64,000 nucleotides of DNA from positions 2,036,501 to 2,100,500 of the forward strand of contig JANJXV010000130.1 of NCBI GenBank assembly GCA_024803745.1, given 5' to 3'. Of this stretch, positions 22,890-35,450 are shown piece after piece (the stretch's first letter is position 1; each line of letters begins with the position of its first letter). The translations under genes were made by a program, and so were the position numbers. The DNA is from Megascapheus bottae. Lineage: Eukaryota > Chordata > Mammalia > Rodentia > Geomyidae. The notes beneath the pieces were generated by a model. The model was given only the letters and a program-made list of their open reading frames with translations. It had not been told where the DNA came from and searched no databases.

Positions 22890-23435
22890 CTGGATACAGT
22901 TATGTGTGAGCAAACCAAAAATATAAAGAATGTTTTCTGGAAACATAAGGACCTGGGAAAAATGTGTTAAGTAAAGTAAATCAGGTCCAGAGAGAAGAAA
23001 GGATGCATGTTTTCCCCTATAAGTGGAACACAAGATTAATTCATAGATATATAAGTAATCACTCTGGGGTAGTATACAAGTGTACATAAGTGTATGAATC
23101 AAACTATGATAGATTCAGGGGAAAAGTCAAAGGATAAAATTCCTTAGAAAGTCTAACTCACAGTTCAACAAAATAATGCCAGAAAATATGGAAGGAAGTA
23201 TTAAGGAAAGCAGGATAAGGACAAATGAAAACAGGAAGAAGGAAGGATGCAGTTACAAAACCTAATATATGTCTTACAAAATTGGGAAAACTGAGGGAAG
23301 GTTAGGATTGAGAGGGATGGGTGGGAATGTTGAAAGGGTGACACTGATCAAGATGCAGGGTATTCATAAATGACTTTGTTGAATGGGAACTCCTTTGTAC
23401 AACTACTTTAAAATTATAAAAATTTACATTTTAAA
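22890..23435 (+). mobile_element. Older rodent-type L1 3' UTR
   Basis: 'aaaatgtgttaagtaaagta' followed by 'tttcccctataagtggaaca' matches the L1 ORF2-end/3' UTR pattern ('gttaagtgaaataagcc..ctcatatgtggaatc'). The segment continues through a G/A-rich part at about 23293-23335 to 'actcctttgtacaactactt' and an A/T-rich tail. It differs from the younger lineage. Confidence 0.5.
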
Positions 23436-24184
23436 TTTAAAAAGTATTTTCTTATCTAATTACTAATTTTCAAAGTTAGAATAAGTGAAAATCCTTTTCT
23501 TCAGGTATGTCATGTTTGCTGAAAAGTTGATAAGCAAAACATTCCCTGAGTCAAAATAAAATCATGAAACCACTATGTTGTGAGTGTTCAAACAGAAAGC
23601 ATGAACACAGCACAGATGTCAGTCCACAAAAGAATTCTAGACACAACTAAAAAGAGGTGTAGCAAAATGAACTGCATTGATTCATGTTTATGAAAATCTA
23701 AGATTCCCATGGAATTCTCTAACTTGTGAGGGACAACAAGCATATCTTTAGGTAGGAGTCCAAACACAGACACATACGTACATTGAAAAGATCTTGTGGA
23801 TCAATTATAAGCATAAGAATTTATGAAATCATGTGGAGATTTATGGAATTATCTTTAAACAATTACTAACCCTTCATCCTAAACAATTCAAAAAGGCAGT
23901 CATTAATATTTACTATGGCTAAGACTTACATAAGAAGCATAAATAAACCACATTTTTGCATTCTTATTAGGAAGCCAGATACATCAAGGGTTTATACTGC
24001 TACATCACAGAAAATAAACAATTATAATACACAACATCATTATAATAAAACACATAGCCGTATGATTGTACCAATACATGCAGGAAAGTTATGTGATATT
24101 TAAAATATAATATCAATTCATAATAAAAATAAAGAAGAACCCATATCCACATAACTATGTCCATTCATGAGGCAGTAGCTAACT
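23436..24184. other. Unassigned AT-rich sequence
   Basis: No gene or repeat recognised. Confidence 0.4.
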
Positions 24185-24605
24185 TACACACTGAGGAAAA
24201 GCTGGGAACTTTCTTGATAAGATCTGGAACATGATAGGGAAGAACACACATTGGAGATAGGACAGCCTTTTAAATAAATGGTACTCAGAAAGTTGGAGAT
24301 TTACATATCAGAAAACAACATCAAAACCACTTACAAGCCACAGAAATCAGGTCATAATATATTAAAGCCCTAAACATGAGACATAAAACTTCTACAATAG
24401 TAAATAGGAGAAATGCCTCGGTACACTGGAATAGGAAAGGACACAGTTGGATGAGACCTACAAAGCAGAGAACACCAAAGCAAAAATTTAAAAATGGCAT
24501 TACCTCAAACTAAAATGCTTCTTCCCAGCTAAGGAAATAATCAACAAAGTGAAGAGCCAATCTGAAGAATGGGGAAAAAAATCTGTCAATATATATTTGA
24601 AAATG
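24185..24605 (+). pseudogene. L1 ORF2 fragment (reverse transcriptase/C-terminal region), decayed
   Basis: The wording follows the conserved mammalian L1 ORF2 stretch downstream of the RT domain. It includes 'ggaaaagctgggaactttct', 'attaaagccctaaacatgag', 'acttctacaatagtaaatag', 'agcaaaaatttaaaaatggc' and 'aagtgaagagccaatctgaa'. No frame stays open across it. It is a retrotransposon remnant, not a host gene. Confidence 0.65.
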
Positions 24606-27600
24606 GGTTATATATACAGTGTGCCTGAGGAAGTCTAAACACTCAGCCAGAACAAGCAGATTCTGTTCCGAAGAAGCCAGGTCTGATTCTGCTCAAAAAA
24701 GCCAAGAGAATTTCCACAAAGAAAGTGATGCTTTTAGTAAGTCATGCTGTAAAAGAATCAGTATGGAAAGGACTGCAACTATGAAATCCATAATTAATCT
24801 GAGAATTATGCAAAGTCCAATATTAGAAAGCAGAAGGTGAGAAAAAGTGATGTGGCAACTTTAGAGTCAGAATTGGTTGTCTTGTTTCAAATATTTCATC
24901 AGCTAAATCAAGATATAGTGGTTTAAATACCAACTCAATTTGAAGTAGAGGTAAGTAACATTCAAGGAGCAATCGATATGATTTTAATTGTCTACTGGGA
25001 AAGAAGAGAAAAAATTGAAATTAAGGCTATACTACTTGTTCTTTCATAAAGTGTTACCATCATCCAAGATAGGAAATAAAGGGAATTGGAAGGAAATAGT
25101 GAATTTTATTTTTACCATTTTATGTTTTGACTCAAAGAATTAGGTGCTCTGAATTACACTGAAGTGAATCCCAGGAGATGGGTGCGGGGCAGGGGACATG
25201 TGGTTGGAAGAAGCAGCTCAAGATGATCATTGAAATTTTGACAGTACAATGTGGGAACAAGGGCAGAAGAGGAGGAAATGGCAGAAGAGAGAACCAAAGA
25301 TACTAAAGGTTGACAAATAGAGAGAGATCACAATGTGGAAAGGAATGAAAGGTGTAGAAGAAAGGAAGAGACAGGAAGTAGAATTGTTTTCTGAAAGGCA
25401 AGAAATAATTCCTTCAAGCATAAAAGTGAAAGGGCTTCTTCAGACTGTGAAAAACTGAGGGAAGTTAATTCAAAAGAGATACTAAAATTGGTCACTGGAT
25501 TTAATCTATAAGCCACCAGACATATGTTGATGGCTGAATAGTGCGAAGGAAGTGGTGGTGTGGAAACTATCATATTGCAGCGATGGAAGATGCTGGCTAA
25601 AGGAAGCCTGGCCAATCATGTTAAATATGAGTGGAGGTTTTCTGTTAAGCTGTTCCTTTTTTCCAAAGGACAGATAAATAGGAACATCGTAGTGTGCTTG
25701 TAAATAAACATGATTTTAAACAAAATGACTACAGAGAGAAGTAGAACACATAATGCTTTAAATAGTCAACAATTGATGCTTCATCTTAGGAAAGATCCAG
25801 CACTGTCACTTTTGCTACAGTGACACACTGAAGGTGAAGTGTATTTGAAAAGAGGAAAAAGGCAGAACTTGTATTATTACACCCTCTAATTCCCTATAAA
25901 TTTGAGTCTCTTCTGGGTGGTAGAGATCAAAATATGAGGAGGAGAGGAATCATATGGCAGCAATGTGATTTCCAAATCTAGCAATTAGAATTCAAGGATA
26001 AATTGTTTGCTATTTGAGTTTGGAAATTTGTAATATTCAAATTTACCCAGAGTAACACAGTTAAAGGTGCATGTCAACACTTGTGAGTTATTTCCTCATA
26101 TCTAAATGGTTGCCATTTGCAACCACTTTCAAGTGTATTTGCTCAACAAATGCATGCTATTTGAGGAATCTACAGTGCCCAAACCATTCAAATCTGAGAA
26201 ATAGGAGCTGGCTCAACCTACTGAAAGACCGCCAGGTACTAGGTTGTATTTGTAGTCATGTGGTACTTAAGAAAATGAACCTTATTTAACCAAGAAGTCT
26301 CAGTAAAATCAAGAGCTGTTGGCTAAAATTTTGCATACACACTAGTCTTCTTTTTAATCAATGTCTTTTCATCCTTTTAGGTGCTGTGATCTTTCCCATA
26401 AAGAAAACTTGGAAAACTATTCCCACAAAGCAGAATTAAATCACCAGTGAGAAGAATTATTCATGGAAGGAGTAAGGGTGATTACTGGAAATCATTCTGG
26501 GCCATGCTCCATACTATCTAGTGCACTCTGGAGGGATTATTACATCCATAAGCTGACTTCTTACTCAGCAGGCTATCTTACAGTTCTCTAATGGCAAAAG
26601 CTAACTTGAGAACATCTGATGGTAATGCAAATTACACCATAAATAACAATGCAAATGAATTTTAGTTAGTGGAGAATCAATTGATTCTCCTTGTAGAATT
26701 CATAATAACCAAGACATTCATGTCATATTTGATATTGATAACTTTCTGAATTGATTAGTAAATTATTTCTTCATTTTTACATGTACTGCAGCCATATGCA
26801 GACACACATCAATTTTTCAAGTTGAATCAGACCTCATTTAAATTTTATACTGTTCCTCCATTACCAGTAAGGGAAATGAAGAATTTGGTATATTATTATA
26901 TGTTAAACTTTTAACACAGTCATGAATTCTGTTTCTAAAACACCGAGTAGTTGGGCAATTGAAATAAGCACACTTTTAAGACCAGCACAAAATTTTTTCC
27001 TACAGTACTTACAATTAAACCTCATTTTAGTAACATCACAATATTAGTGAAAAAAGTCTTAGTCTCTCTTTCAGATAGATATACTAATTAAGTATATTCA
27101 CTTCATCAAACAAAATAGTGGGATTAGATCAATGCTGTGCATATTTGTACAAAGAATATAACCTTCACTTTTTGTGAGGAAAGGAATGCTCTACCAAATG
27201 AGGACTAGTTAAAATGTGGAAGAATATACCCTTGGTCGTGGTGTAGCTATTTTTACAATGAAACCTGAACTTTCTCTAACAAGTTCCCTGGGGACTTAAG
27301 AGAAAAACACATTGAAATAGAGAATATAAATTTTAGCACAAAATTACATGGACTAACTTTAGACTTTAGAGTAAATATTCACATTGTATACAACAGGACT
27401 GAATTTCTCATGAATAAAATATACAAAATTATCAATACTTAATTTTGTCTAGAAAGTAAAATGCATAATTGCCCAAACATTTCTCACTGGTTTTTAAAAT
27501 GTACATGATACTTCAGATGATGACAGTTTTTGGTATTGGAAATGATTATACAATAAATTCTAACTGGTCTGAAAAAAAAAGAAAGTAAAGTGCAGAGGAA

Positions 27601-27612
27601 AGCAATTCATGA
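24606..27612. other. Unassigned AT-rich sequence
   Basis: About 3 kb in which I recognise no gene and no repeat with confidence. A purine-rich patch at about 25255-25440 produces minus-strand S/L/F-rich chance frames. Some of this is probably old repeat too diverged to identify by eye. Confidence 0.35.
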
Positions 27613-27675
27613 GGGGCCGAGAGCATGGCCTAGTGGTTGAGTGTTTCTCTAACATTCATGAAGCCCTGGGTCATT
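27613..27675 (+). repeat. ID-like SINE 5' module fragment
   Basis: 'ggggccgagagcatggccta', 'gtggttgagtgtttctctaa' and 'catgaagccctgggtcat' match the ID-like module through the start of the B box, then break off. Confidence 0.5.
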
Positions 27676-27778
27676 GAGTCATTGCTGCTATAGTGCTTGG
27701 ATCTAATATCCATATATTAAGGATACTATATGCCTTTTGTTCCTTTGGTCTTGACTTATCTCAATCAAAATGATTTGC

Positions 27779-28308
27779 TCTAATATGTTTCTTTTTTACT
27801 ATTTTTATTGTAATTGATAAAAGGGTTACATGATATTGTGCATTAATTCACATACATTGATACCCTTTCACATGTCTTGGTCCACATTACCCTAACCCCC
27901 ACACCCCATCTTGGTTTTCCCCCCTTCCCTATCCAATTTCAAATAACCAAATACAAATATATCCAATATATCAGATTACAAAGTGAGGTACTATAATAAT
28001 ATGATATAACCAAGGGACAGCAAAAGAGATGAGAGATAACATAGTACATTAAGGACAACAATCATTCATTATATGGCTTTTGTTTCAATATCATGGAGGT
28101 CCTTTCAATTAGCTTCATACTATATGGCCTTTTGTATCAAGGTTTTGCTCTATTACAAATCTCTGCTAGTAGAGCCCAAGGTTTCTACTGATTATGACAA
28201 ATGAGGGAAACCATTGAGCCTAAGTTCCTTTGAGTCTGGCTTACTTCACTTAATATGACTTTTTCTAAGTCTTTCCATTTCATAACAAATAGGTCTAATC
28301 TGTTTCTT
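27779..28308 (-). mobile_element. 5'-truncated L1 insertion with 15-bp target-site duplication
   Basis: Reading the plus strand, it starts 'tttttattgtaattgataaa', 'gggttacatgatattgtgca'. It passes 'caaataccaaatacaaa'-type sequence, 'caagggacagcaaaagagat' and 'gcctaagttcctttgagtct', and ends in ORF2-terminal sequence 'ctaagtctttccatttcat'. The flanks are tctaatatgtttctt (27779-27793) and tctaatctgtttctt (28294-28308), one mismatch in 15. A short internal deletion removes the 'tgccagatagatgg' part near the tail. Confidence 0.9.
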
Positions 28309-28357
28309 AAAGAGAAAATAAACGGGTTTACTGGGCTGTTGTTTTCAGTTTTTTAAT

Positions 28358-28568
28358 AGGTGGGTCCTGCTTGAAGTAAGGCCTGGTTGCTGTCTATGAG
28401 CTTTTCATTCAAGGTTAGTGCTTGAGCCACAACCCCAGTTCTGGTTTTTTTTCTGGAAGAGACAATAGTCTTATGGATTTGCTGCTGGGATGGCATTTAA
28501 CCACAATCCTCAGATCTCAGCTTCCTGAGTAGCTAGGATTACAGGTATAAGCCAGTGGCACCTGACTT
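28358..28568 (-). repeat. Long SINE, antisense
   Basis: 'gtgggtcctgcttgaagtaa' and 'gcttgagccacaaccccagt' pass through 'cctcagatctcagcttcctg' to 'aggattacaggtataagcca'. This is the reverse complement of the SINE, with the head (..cctgtaatcctagct..) clear. Confidence 0.65.
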
Positions 28569-29394
28569 AAACAAGTTTTAATCTAAATTTTACGTATTTT
28601 ATATAACTAAACATAATGGCATTTCCAACAAGAAAAGTCAAAAGTCTTATTAAGCAATGCTTTGCATATTGTTACATCTATAACTAACCATGATTTAATT
28701 TCAGGTAATCATATTCTCAAAAGATCAGTTACTTTATAAATATTGCTGTAAATTAAAAGAAGTGGGAGTCAAAGAAGAGAAACAATCCAATAGTCAAGGC
28801 ACAGAAACCGTAAATTCCCTTTGTTCAATTTAAGAGAACCTGGAAAACATGCAATTTTATAACATAAGCCCTCCTGAAAAAGTTAACATTTTTGAACCTA
28901 CTAATTAACGCTGATACTTAGTGCAAGCTGTATAAAATTGTTAAGAATTAATTAACTAATATAGTCTAAATAGGATCTCATTATGAACTGTAGAAACACA
29001 GGGAGGAACCTGCAAAAATTGCCTGAGGCTTTTCAAATGTAAGAGTGATAATAAGTAATCAGAGAAAGAAAGTTTCCTTAAATTAGTCGATTTATATTTT
29101 AGATTTGGGCAAGAAAGTTATTTTTAACATTATTCTAAAAGCTTCAATATATTAAAATAGAAAGAAGTCAATGCATTTTAATCATCTACTGTGAAATGCC
29201 CAGAAGTGAAGTTGTTCATAGATATCTGCAAAAAAATTAGACTCCTGAATATGCTAGAAGACCAACAATGACATGAGGCAAGAGGTATTCTTAACAGAGC
29301 TGCCAGGTCTTTGCAAAGGCTAAGTCAGATGCTACCATGGCTGTGTCCAAAATCCAGGCATGCATAGTCTCTCTTCATTCAGTCAAAGCCAAAC
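28569..29394. other. Unassigned AT-rich sequence
   Basis: No gene or repeat recognised. Confidence 0.4.
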
Positions 29395-29835
29395 TCCCGG
29401 AAGACAGTGTCAAGACCTTCTGTTATCTGCAAACATAGCAGCAGCCCTGCCTGCCTCCTCTCTGATCCCATCTTCTCCTCGCCCTTCATTCCCACCAAGT
29501 GCAGTGGTGTACATACTTGATGTTACTTCAGGGTGGCAGGTGATCTCTAACATGAAACAGCTCAGATCATCACTTTCCTCTGCCTGTGTGTTTCTCCCTG
29601 ATGGTCACCAAACCCCCAACCTGCACACTTTGCTCATAGGTCACTTTCTCAAAGACCACTCAGCCACTGCTACCCTGCCTCATGCATTTTCAATCCTTAT
29701 TCCTGTTTGAACTTTTCTCCTTTTATCCTTCTGATGTCATGTTCCTATGTGCAATATAATTTACTACTTTATTATGCTGAGTATTTATTATCTGGTTCCC
29801 TCTACAATATAAGCACTGGAGACTGTCCTAAAAGC
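29395..29835 (+). repeat. L2-like ancient LINE 3' end
   Basis: 'aggtcactttctcaaagacc', 'ctaccctgcctcatgca', 'acttttctccttttatcctt' and 'gtatttattatctggttccc' to 'tataagcactggag' follow L2 3'-terminal order (..taccctgctttatttttctcc..tgtctccccactagaatgtaagctcc..). A 116-codon open frame at 29360-29710 lies within it. It has no initiator context or domain I recognise and is best read as chance. Confidence 0.5.
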
Positions 29836-29865
29836 TGGATGTAAATTTACAATGAAGTTTTTAAA

Positions 29866-30012
29866 TTGTATTTTATTATCAGGATAAAGTATAGAGGGAT
29901 TGCAGTTACATACATCGGGTATGGGGTACATTACTTCTCAAACCTTGATAACCCCTTCTCATATTTTTGTACCCCTTCCTCTTCCTCCATCCCTTCCCAA
30001 TCATCTCCTAAC
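29866..30012 (-). mobile_element. L1 3' end, older sister subfamily
   Basis: 'ttttattatcaggataaagt', 'gggtatggggtacattactt', 'ctcaaaccttgataacccct'. Same variant tail as 20101-20325, truncated after about 145 bp. Confidence 0.65.
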
Positions 30013-31299
30013 CAGGAATTGTTAATGCTAACTGATATTTAAAGGCTATGATATACCTACTCTTTTTAGACAACTGATGTTTTCAAATCATTTGGAATAA
30101 ATATAATTCATTCAACTTCTTTTCAGACTTCTGGTGAGTACCAGAAAGGATTTACTAATGGATATTTAGCTTCCTAACATGGCTCAAGCATTCAATAAGG
30201 TACCAACTAAACTGGAATTATAGTAAAATCACCTTCAGTAGCATGAATCATAAGTAATGATTGACAACAGATAACTACCAAGGCTTTTTTTCTACAAGAG
30301 CCTATAAATGATCTCAATCTGTTTCTTAGAAGAAACAAACACCAATAATATCAGTGGAGATAGGAAGGTTGGGGCAGAAAAGCAACCCAGAAAAAAACTC
30401 AAACTCTTAGAAAGGAAAAAAAAATAACTAAAGCAGAAAGGGCCAGGGACATGATTCAAATAGTATAGCACACACAACTCTGTCCTCAAAAATCATGAGT
30501 ACAGTATTTATCTTTCATTAATTCACACAATAGAGTTGCTAAAACTTTTTATAGGTACTGGCTTTATGAAAATTATTTAGTACAAAGTGAGGGTCAAGAT
30601 TTAAAGACATTGCCTAAGCTACCAGAGCTTTGAAAATATCTGAACACTGCACAGATAAATATTAAGGTTATTCTGTGAAGGATAAGGGGATACCTGGTAT
30701 GCTATGACAGCTCATAAGTGATGATGAACCTTCACTGAAACACTGATTCATGAAGACACTTTGGGCAGTAGTGCTCCCTGTAACTACTACTCTGGCTGTT
30801 TCTTTCACTTCTTTCTAAGGCTAAATAATTCCTAGAATTTCATGCCCTGTCTTCAAGTGAAATTAAATGTAGAATACTACAGCAGTGCTTTTACTTGGGA
30901 ACTTGTGGCAAACACATTTGTCCAGCCTTGTCCAACAAACAGAGGAGGGACACTGGCATAGCAACTCAGGCTTAGGGAGAACCTAAGCATGACATTTAGA
31001 AACATATTTGTGAAAAAGAAGGGTTTTGTTTCCACAGCAACCAACTTTCTTAGTCTTCTGAGCTCTACTAAAAATAAAACAAATGAAAGCTGGTAAGAGA
31101 AACAGAGTAAGGTCTAATGTAGAATGGCACACAAAGCAAAAATAAAGGACGCTGAAGCCAAGTTCATTGGAAGAAGCATAGCAAATCCTCAGTTAATCAT
31201 GAGTGTCCTAATCTGGTCATGACCCTTTAAATCTTCATTTCTTTATTTTTTGGTAACTACTGGCCGTGAGATTCTTCTCTTTCCATAAAGCAGAGCCTC
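30013..31299. other. Unassigned AT-rich sequence
   Basis: No gene seen. 'gtactggctttatgaaaatt' and its neighbours may be old repeat but cannot be assigned. Confidence 0.35.
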
Positions 31300-32041
31300 C
31301 AGAATTTATTCATCTTGTACAATTGGGTTTCAGTGCCCAGGATCAGTAACTCTCTTGCCTCTGTTCTCGGCTACCCATCACCGCAACGCCGTGAGGCTAT
31401 TTTAGGTAACTTGTACAAGTCTTTGTTGTCTTGTGATGAGGTTACTTTGCTTAACACAACATCTTCAGAATTCATCCCTACAGCTGCCTGTGGTTGAACT
31501 CCCTTCTTTTCTAGGGTTCCATAATACCCAATTTTGTGTATATAACACATATACTTTGTCCATTTACCTGTGGTTGAGCCCTTACCACTTCTTGAGTATG
31601 GTGCACAGTGCTTCAATCAACATTGGGATTTGGGTTTTCTTTGAGGTACCTTAACTTACCCTTTAGTAACAAGTCAATGCCTGGCCTCATAAAATGAATT
31701 TCTTTTAGTTTTTGAAATAACTAAAGAGTCATTATTGATTCTCCTTTAAATGTTTGGTATGGTTCATCAGTGAACTGTTATGGTTTAAGCTTTTCTCCTA
31801 AATGACTGTATGTCATTTCTACATTCCATTTCTTCATGATGAAATGCATAAGTGTTTTATGTTTGTAGGACTGTTTCCCAGTTCCCCTAGGTCAATTATT
31901 TTTCTTTCAGATAATTGTTATAAATTCTAATGGTCCTTTCTCTTTCTGAAGCATCCATTGTAATACCTCCTCGCTTTTTATCTAAATTTATTTATTTTTA
32001 TATTGTTTATTTCTTAGTATAGATGAAGAACTTTAATTTTT

Positions 32042-32236
32042 CTTTTTTTGCCAGTCCTGGGCTTGAGCTCAGGGCCTGAGCACTGTCCTTGGAGTTTCTC
32101 AAGGCTAGAGCTCTACCACTTGATCCTCAGCACCACTTCCGGCTTTTTCTATGTATGTGGTACCGAGGAATCGAACCCGGGTCTTCATGCATGCTAGGCA
32201 AGCACTTTAACCACTAGGCCAAACTCCCAGCTCCTG
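32042..32236 (-). repeat. Bipartite ID-like SINE, antisense, inside ancient L1
   Basis: Near-intact copy: 'gccagtcctgggcttgagct', 'ctcaaggctagagctctacc', 'ccggctttttctatgtatgt', then inverted B box 'gaatcgaacccgggtc' and 'gccaaactcccagctcc'. Few differences from the type element suggest a younger insertion than the host L1. Confidence 0.85.
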
Positions 32237-32435
32237 AAGGAGTTTAATTTTTATAAGTTCACTGATTTTTGTCTTTACTGATTTTCCATTTTCTTTGTTT
32301 CTATTGCTGTTTTGGTTCTACATTAAATACTAATTTCTGCAAACTAGACTTCATTTGTCCTTTTTTTCAATGTCATTATAATGTGTAATGTATAATGTTA
32401 GGTTACTTATTTGAAACACTTCTTGTTTCATTTTG

Positions 32436-32718
32436 ACTGTCCTGGGTTTTGAACTCAAGGTTTTATGTTTGCTAAGAAGGTGCTCGGTCACTTGAACCAA
32501 AACTCCAGATCTATGTTGCAGTTATTTTTAAGATAGAGCCTCAGTGATGGACCTTGATACTCCTGTTCACTCTTCTCAGACTAGCTGGACTACTAGCACA
32601 TGCCGCCATTCCCAGCACCTGTTGAAGTGGGATCTCATGAAAGCTTCTGCCTATACTAAATTCTGATTTTCCAGATCTCTGCCTCCTGTACAGCTGGGGT
32701 GATAGGTGTGTGCAATTG
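32436..32718 (-). repeat. Diverged long SINE, antisense, inside ancient L1
   Basis: 'gtcctgggttttgaactcaa' and 'gctcggtcacttgaacca' pass through 'ccttgatactcctgttcact' and 'gactagctggactactagca' to 'cagatctctgcctcctgtac'. The outline is that of an antisense SINE, perhaps two overlapping remnants. Confidence 0.45.
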
Positions 32719-33091
32719 GTTATGAGAGATCTTATGACCTTTCTCCCTCCAGGATGACCTTCAATGGCCTGGGCAGTTTTGCTTTATATATTTACTCTTA
32801 TGATAGTGATTATGTATTTACCACTATTATGATTTCTTGGTGAATTGGAACTTACATAACTACATATTGTTTCTGTTTATGTCTTAGAACAATTTTTACT
32901 GAAATTCTACTCTGTATGATATAAATATAGCCACTTCATTCTTTTTTTTTGCTTGCCTTTTGCATGGGATGTCTATTCTTTTCCTTCACTTTCAGCCTAC
33001 ACATGCCCTTAAATGTAAAGTAAGTTACTTATAGCCAACATATAGTTTGATTTTAAGCTACACGTGCACATGCACAAATACATATAAAATT

Positions 33092-33292
33092 TTTGAACTC
33101 AGGCACGCTTACTTGATTTACGTGGTTGGCCAGAACTCTACCATTTAAATCAGTACAGCCCTGCTCTTTGCTCGTTATTTTACAGATGTGGTCTAGAAAA
33201 CTCCTCACTGACTGGCCTTGGACCACAATCCTTCGGATCTCAACCTGCTGAGTAACTATGATTATAGGCCTGACACACCAGTCTCCAAACTC
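33092..33292 (-). repeat. Long SINE, antisense
   Basis: 'tttttgaactcaggcacgct' and 'ccttggaccacaatccttcg' continue through 'gatctcaacctgctgagtaa' to 'gattataggcctgacacac', the reversed SINE head. Confidence 0.6.
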
Positions 33293-34823
33293 ATCCTGTT
33301 TTCCATGTAGCGTCTCTAAGACAGTAGTAATTTAAATGTCTCTTGTGCCATGAATATTTCATACTTTCTCATTATCACATTTCTCTACCTTCCAAGGTAA
33401 CTTTCTTTGTTTTAAAGTTCATGTGATCAAATGGGGTCTACCTAAATTTTACAATGGAGGAGAGTTTCCTTATTTTAAAACCTGGTCTACAAACTTAATC
33501 CTATCTGTAAGGCCCTTTTTCCTATACAATTCAAGATATTCATAATTTGTAGAGATTAGGAATCATTATCATACCTACTACAGTCACAAATCCAAGAAAC
33601 AAATACTCATGAATACTACTTACGCCAAACAACACAGATCTGTTGTCCTAATCATAACTCAGGGATCTCTAGGAAATAAATGTCATCAACAGAATATTAC
33701 TCTTAAAATAAAGCTCTTAAATTAACTTAATGAAGATAAATACATTATTTAGTTTTACAATCTTTATCGCTGTATGCAGTCGCTAGTACTACACAAAGGT
33801 CAAGGTGCTGTGGTGTGGGATATATGAATAGTTAATAACCAACATTTGTTCTCAGTCTTCCTCCATTTGGAAGAATAGATGGAGTAATTACTATTGTGTA
33901 CAGTGCCTTGAAGCCAGTTTAAATAAGTCACTTTTTTACTGGGCTTGATTTACATAAACTATTAAACATTTTCAATGGATCAAAAAACAATATTGCCCCA
34001 CAGAGTCATCTGTCATTTGTTTATTCTCATTAGCTGTATGAAAAATAAACCATGGAACTGCATAAAAATATATTGGAATCAAAGCTTTCTTTACTGTTTA
34101 AATTACAATTCAGAACTCTGAATTTAAATGCTGGCAATGTAAAAAAGCAAGCAAACAATGGCATTAAACAAGGCTGGAAAGTCACTACAACCTCTTTAAC
34201 AATTTGCCTTTGGAGTACATGGCTGTCTGTAAATATCTCCTAATGTAATAGTAGACAAGGGTCAAAAGTACTAACCCCTGAGATTCACTATTCTCCTCTG
34301 AATAACAACCTGTTTTTCATGGGATGTTTTAAAGATAGAGGCAATTCACAAAAGTGCTTTAACAATGTATTTGCCTAGGATACTTTCAAAATATTAACCT
34401 GACTCTGGTTTCAGATTTGGTATTATATCTGATTCATACAGTTTACTACTATTTATTCATTTTATTTCTAATTTCTAATACACAGTCAATAGTACTGATG
34501 ATGAGTTAGGCAAGGAATTAGGAAACCTTGTGTTTGAGAATGATGTCTCAGATGTTAATTTTAAAAATTTTAACATATCGGCTACTGACATTAGCAGAAT
34601 GGATTGTGATACACAGCATTGTCTTACTGACTCCCACAATCCTTGCAAAATCTGTTTGTATATCCAAGGGTAAACACTATTCCCCAAAAATTCTGTCAAG
34701 AGTTCATGAGATACAACCCATTCTACAAGAGTTAATAACATAAAATAGTGTCCAAACCTCCTCTTCTTGAAAGGAATCTACTAGTATTATCACTGCTATT
34801 TTTTGCTTCACTTTATTTTGACA
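33293..34823. other. Unassigned AT-rich sequence
   Basis: About 1.5 kb with no gene. 33950-34245 is unusually free of repeats and A/T-motif rich, and might be conserved non-coding DNA. The 88-codon minus-strand frame at 34475-34741 has no recognisable domain. Confidence 0.3.
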
Positions 34824-35025
34824 TTTTAGCACTAGGAATTGAACCTATGCCTCCCACGGGATAGGCAATCATTCTACCTAGTAATTCTTGGTGTTCTTTG
34901 ATTTGCATTTGTATTTGGTGTTTGAGAAAGAAGCTCACTAACTTTCTTTTGTTTGGCTCCAGACAACACCGTCCTGCCTCCTGAATAGCTAGCTGAGACA
35001 TCAGTCATGTGCCACCATATTGGGC
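34824..35025 (-). repeat. SINE remnant, antisense
   Basis: 'gcactaggaattgaacctat' with 'gcctcccacgggataggca' looks like an inverted ID-like B-box region. 'tgcctcctgaatagctagct' to 'catgtgccaccatattgg' resembles a reversed SINE head. Heavily diverged. Confidence 0.45.
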
Positions 35026-35352
35026 ACATCGCTTAATAAAGCCACACTAGGTATGATCAATGGCAAATAAAATTTCAGTGGCTGTGAACTACGAAGTCAC
35101 TAAGCTAGGCAAGTCTTACCCTGGACACAGAAGTGCTCTTAGTGGTCCTTTGAGGCACCCTGGTGCAATTACAAAGCCTTCTTGTCATGCTATGTAGAAC
35201 AACACAGCCAGGCACCAGGCTTCACCTATGCTGTCTCCACTGGTACAGTCTCATCTACATATGGCTCATATATGTTTAAGTTCAGTTTCAAAAAATGTGT
35301 GTCCACTACTTCAGGAAATAAACAGCAAAATGCAAATTCAAAATTCCTTCAC
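35026..35352. other. Unassigned sequence
   Basis: No gene or repeat recognised. Confidence 0.4.
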
Positions 35353-35450
35353 ATGAAAAGACCTGAAACAAATAGCGCTTGTGAACTCCTGCGTTTCTGA
35401 TATGGAAAGACATGTAACAAATAGCACATGTGAACTCCCACGTTTCTCAG
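35353..35450. repeat. 49-bp tandem duplication
   Basis: Units at 35353-35401 and 35402-35450 share 'acaaatagc', 'tgtgaactcc' and 'cgtttct' at the same offsets, with about nine differences. This is a local duplication of unique sequence, already diverged. It lies in overlapping chance ORFs on both strands. Confidence 0.8.

Larger units (their letters stand above)
31300..33060 (-). mobile_element. Ancient L1, antisense, interrupted by SINEs
   Basis: Reading the plus strand, three blocks are each the reverse complement of L1, in 3'-to-5' order. The first is ORF2-end sequence ('gcttaacacaacatcttcag', 'aattcatccctacagctgcc', 'tccatttacctgtggttgag'). The second is from the RT region ('ctttaaatgtttggtatggt', 'tgtaatacctcctcgctttt'). 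The third is upstream ORF2 sequence ('gcttgccttttgcatgggat', 'ccttcactttcagcctacac', 'gccaacatatagttt'). Parts between the blocks are missing, so it is internally deleted. Two SINEs sit inside it and a third just beyond it. Confidence 0.65.

Noticed and set aside
29360..29710. 116-codon plus-strand ORF
   Set aside because: It overlaps an L2-like relic, has no domain and shows no splice context. Best read as chance.
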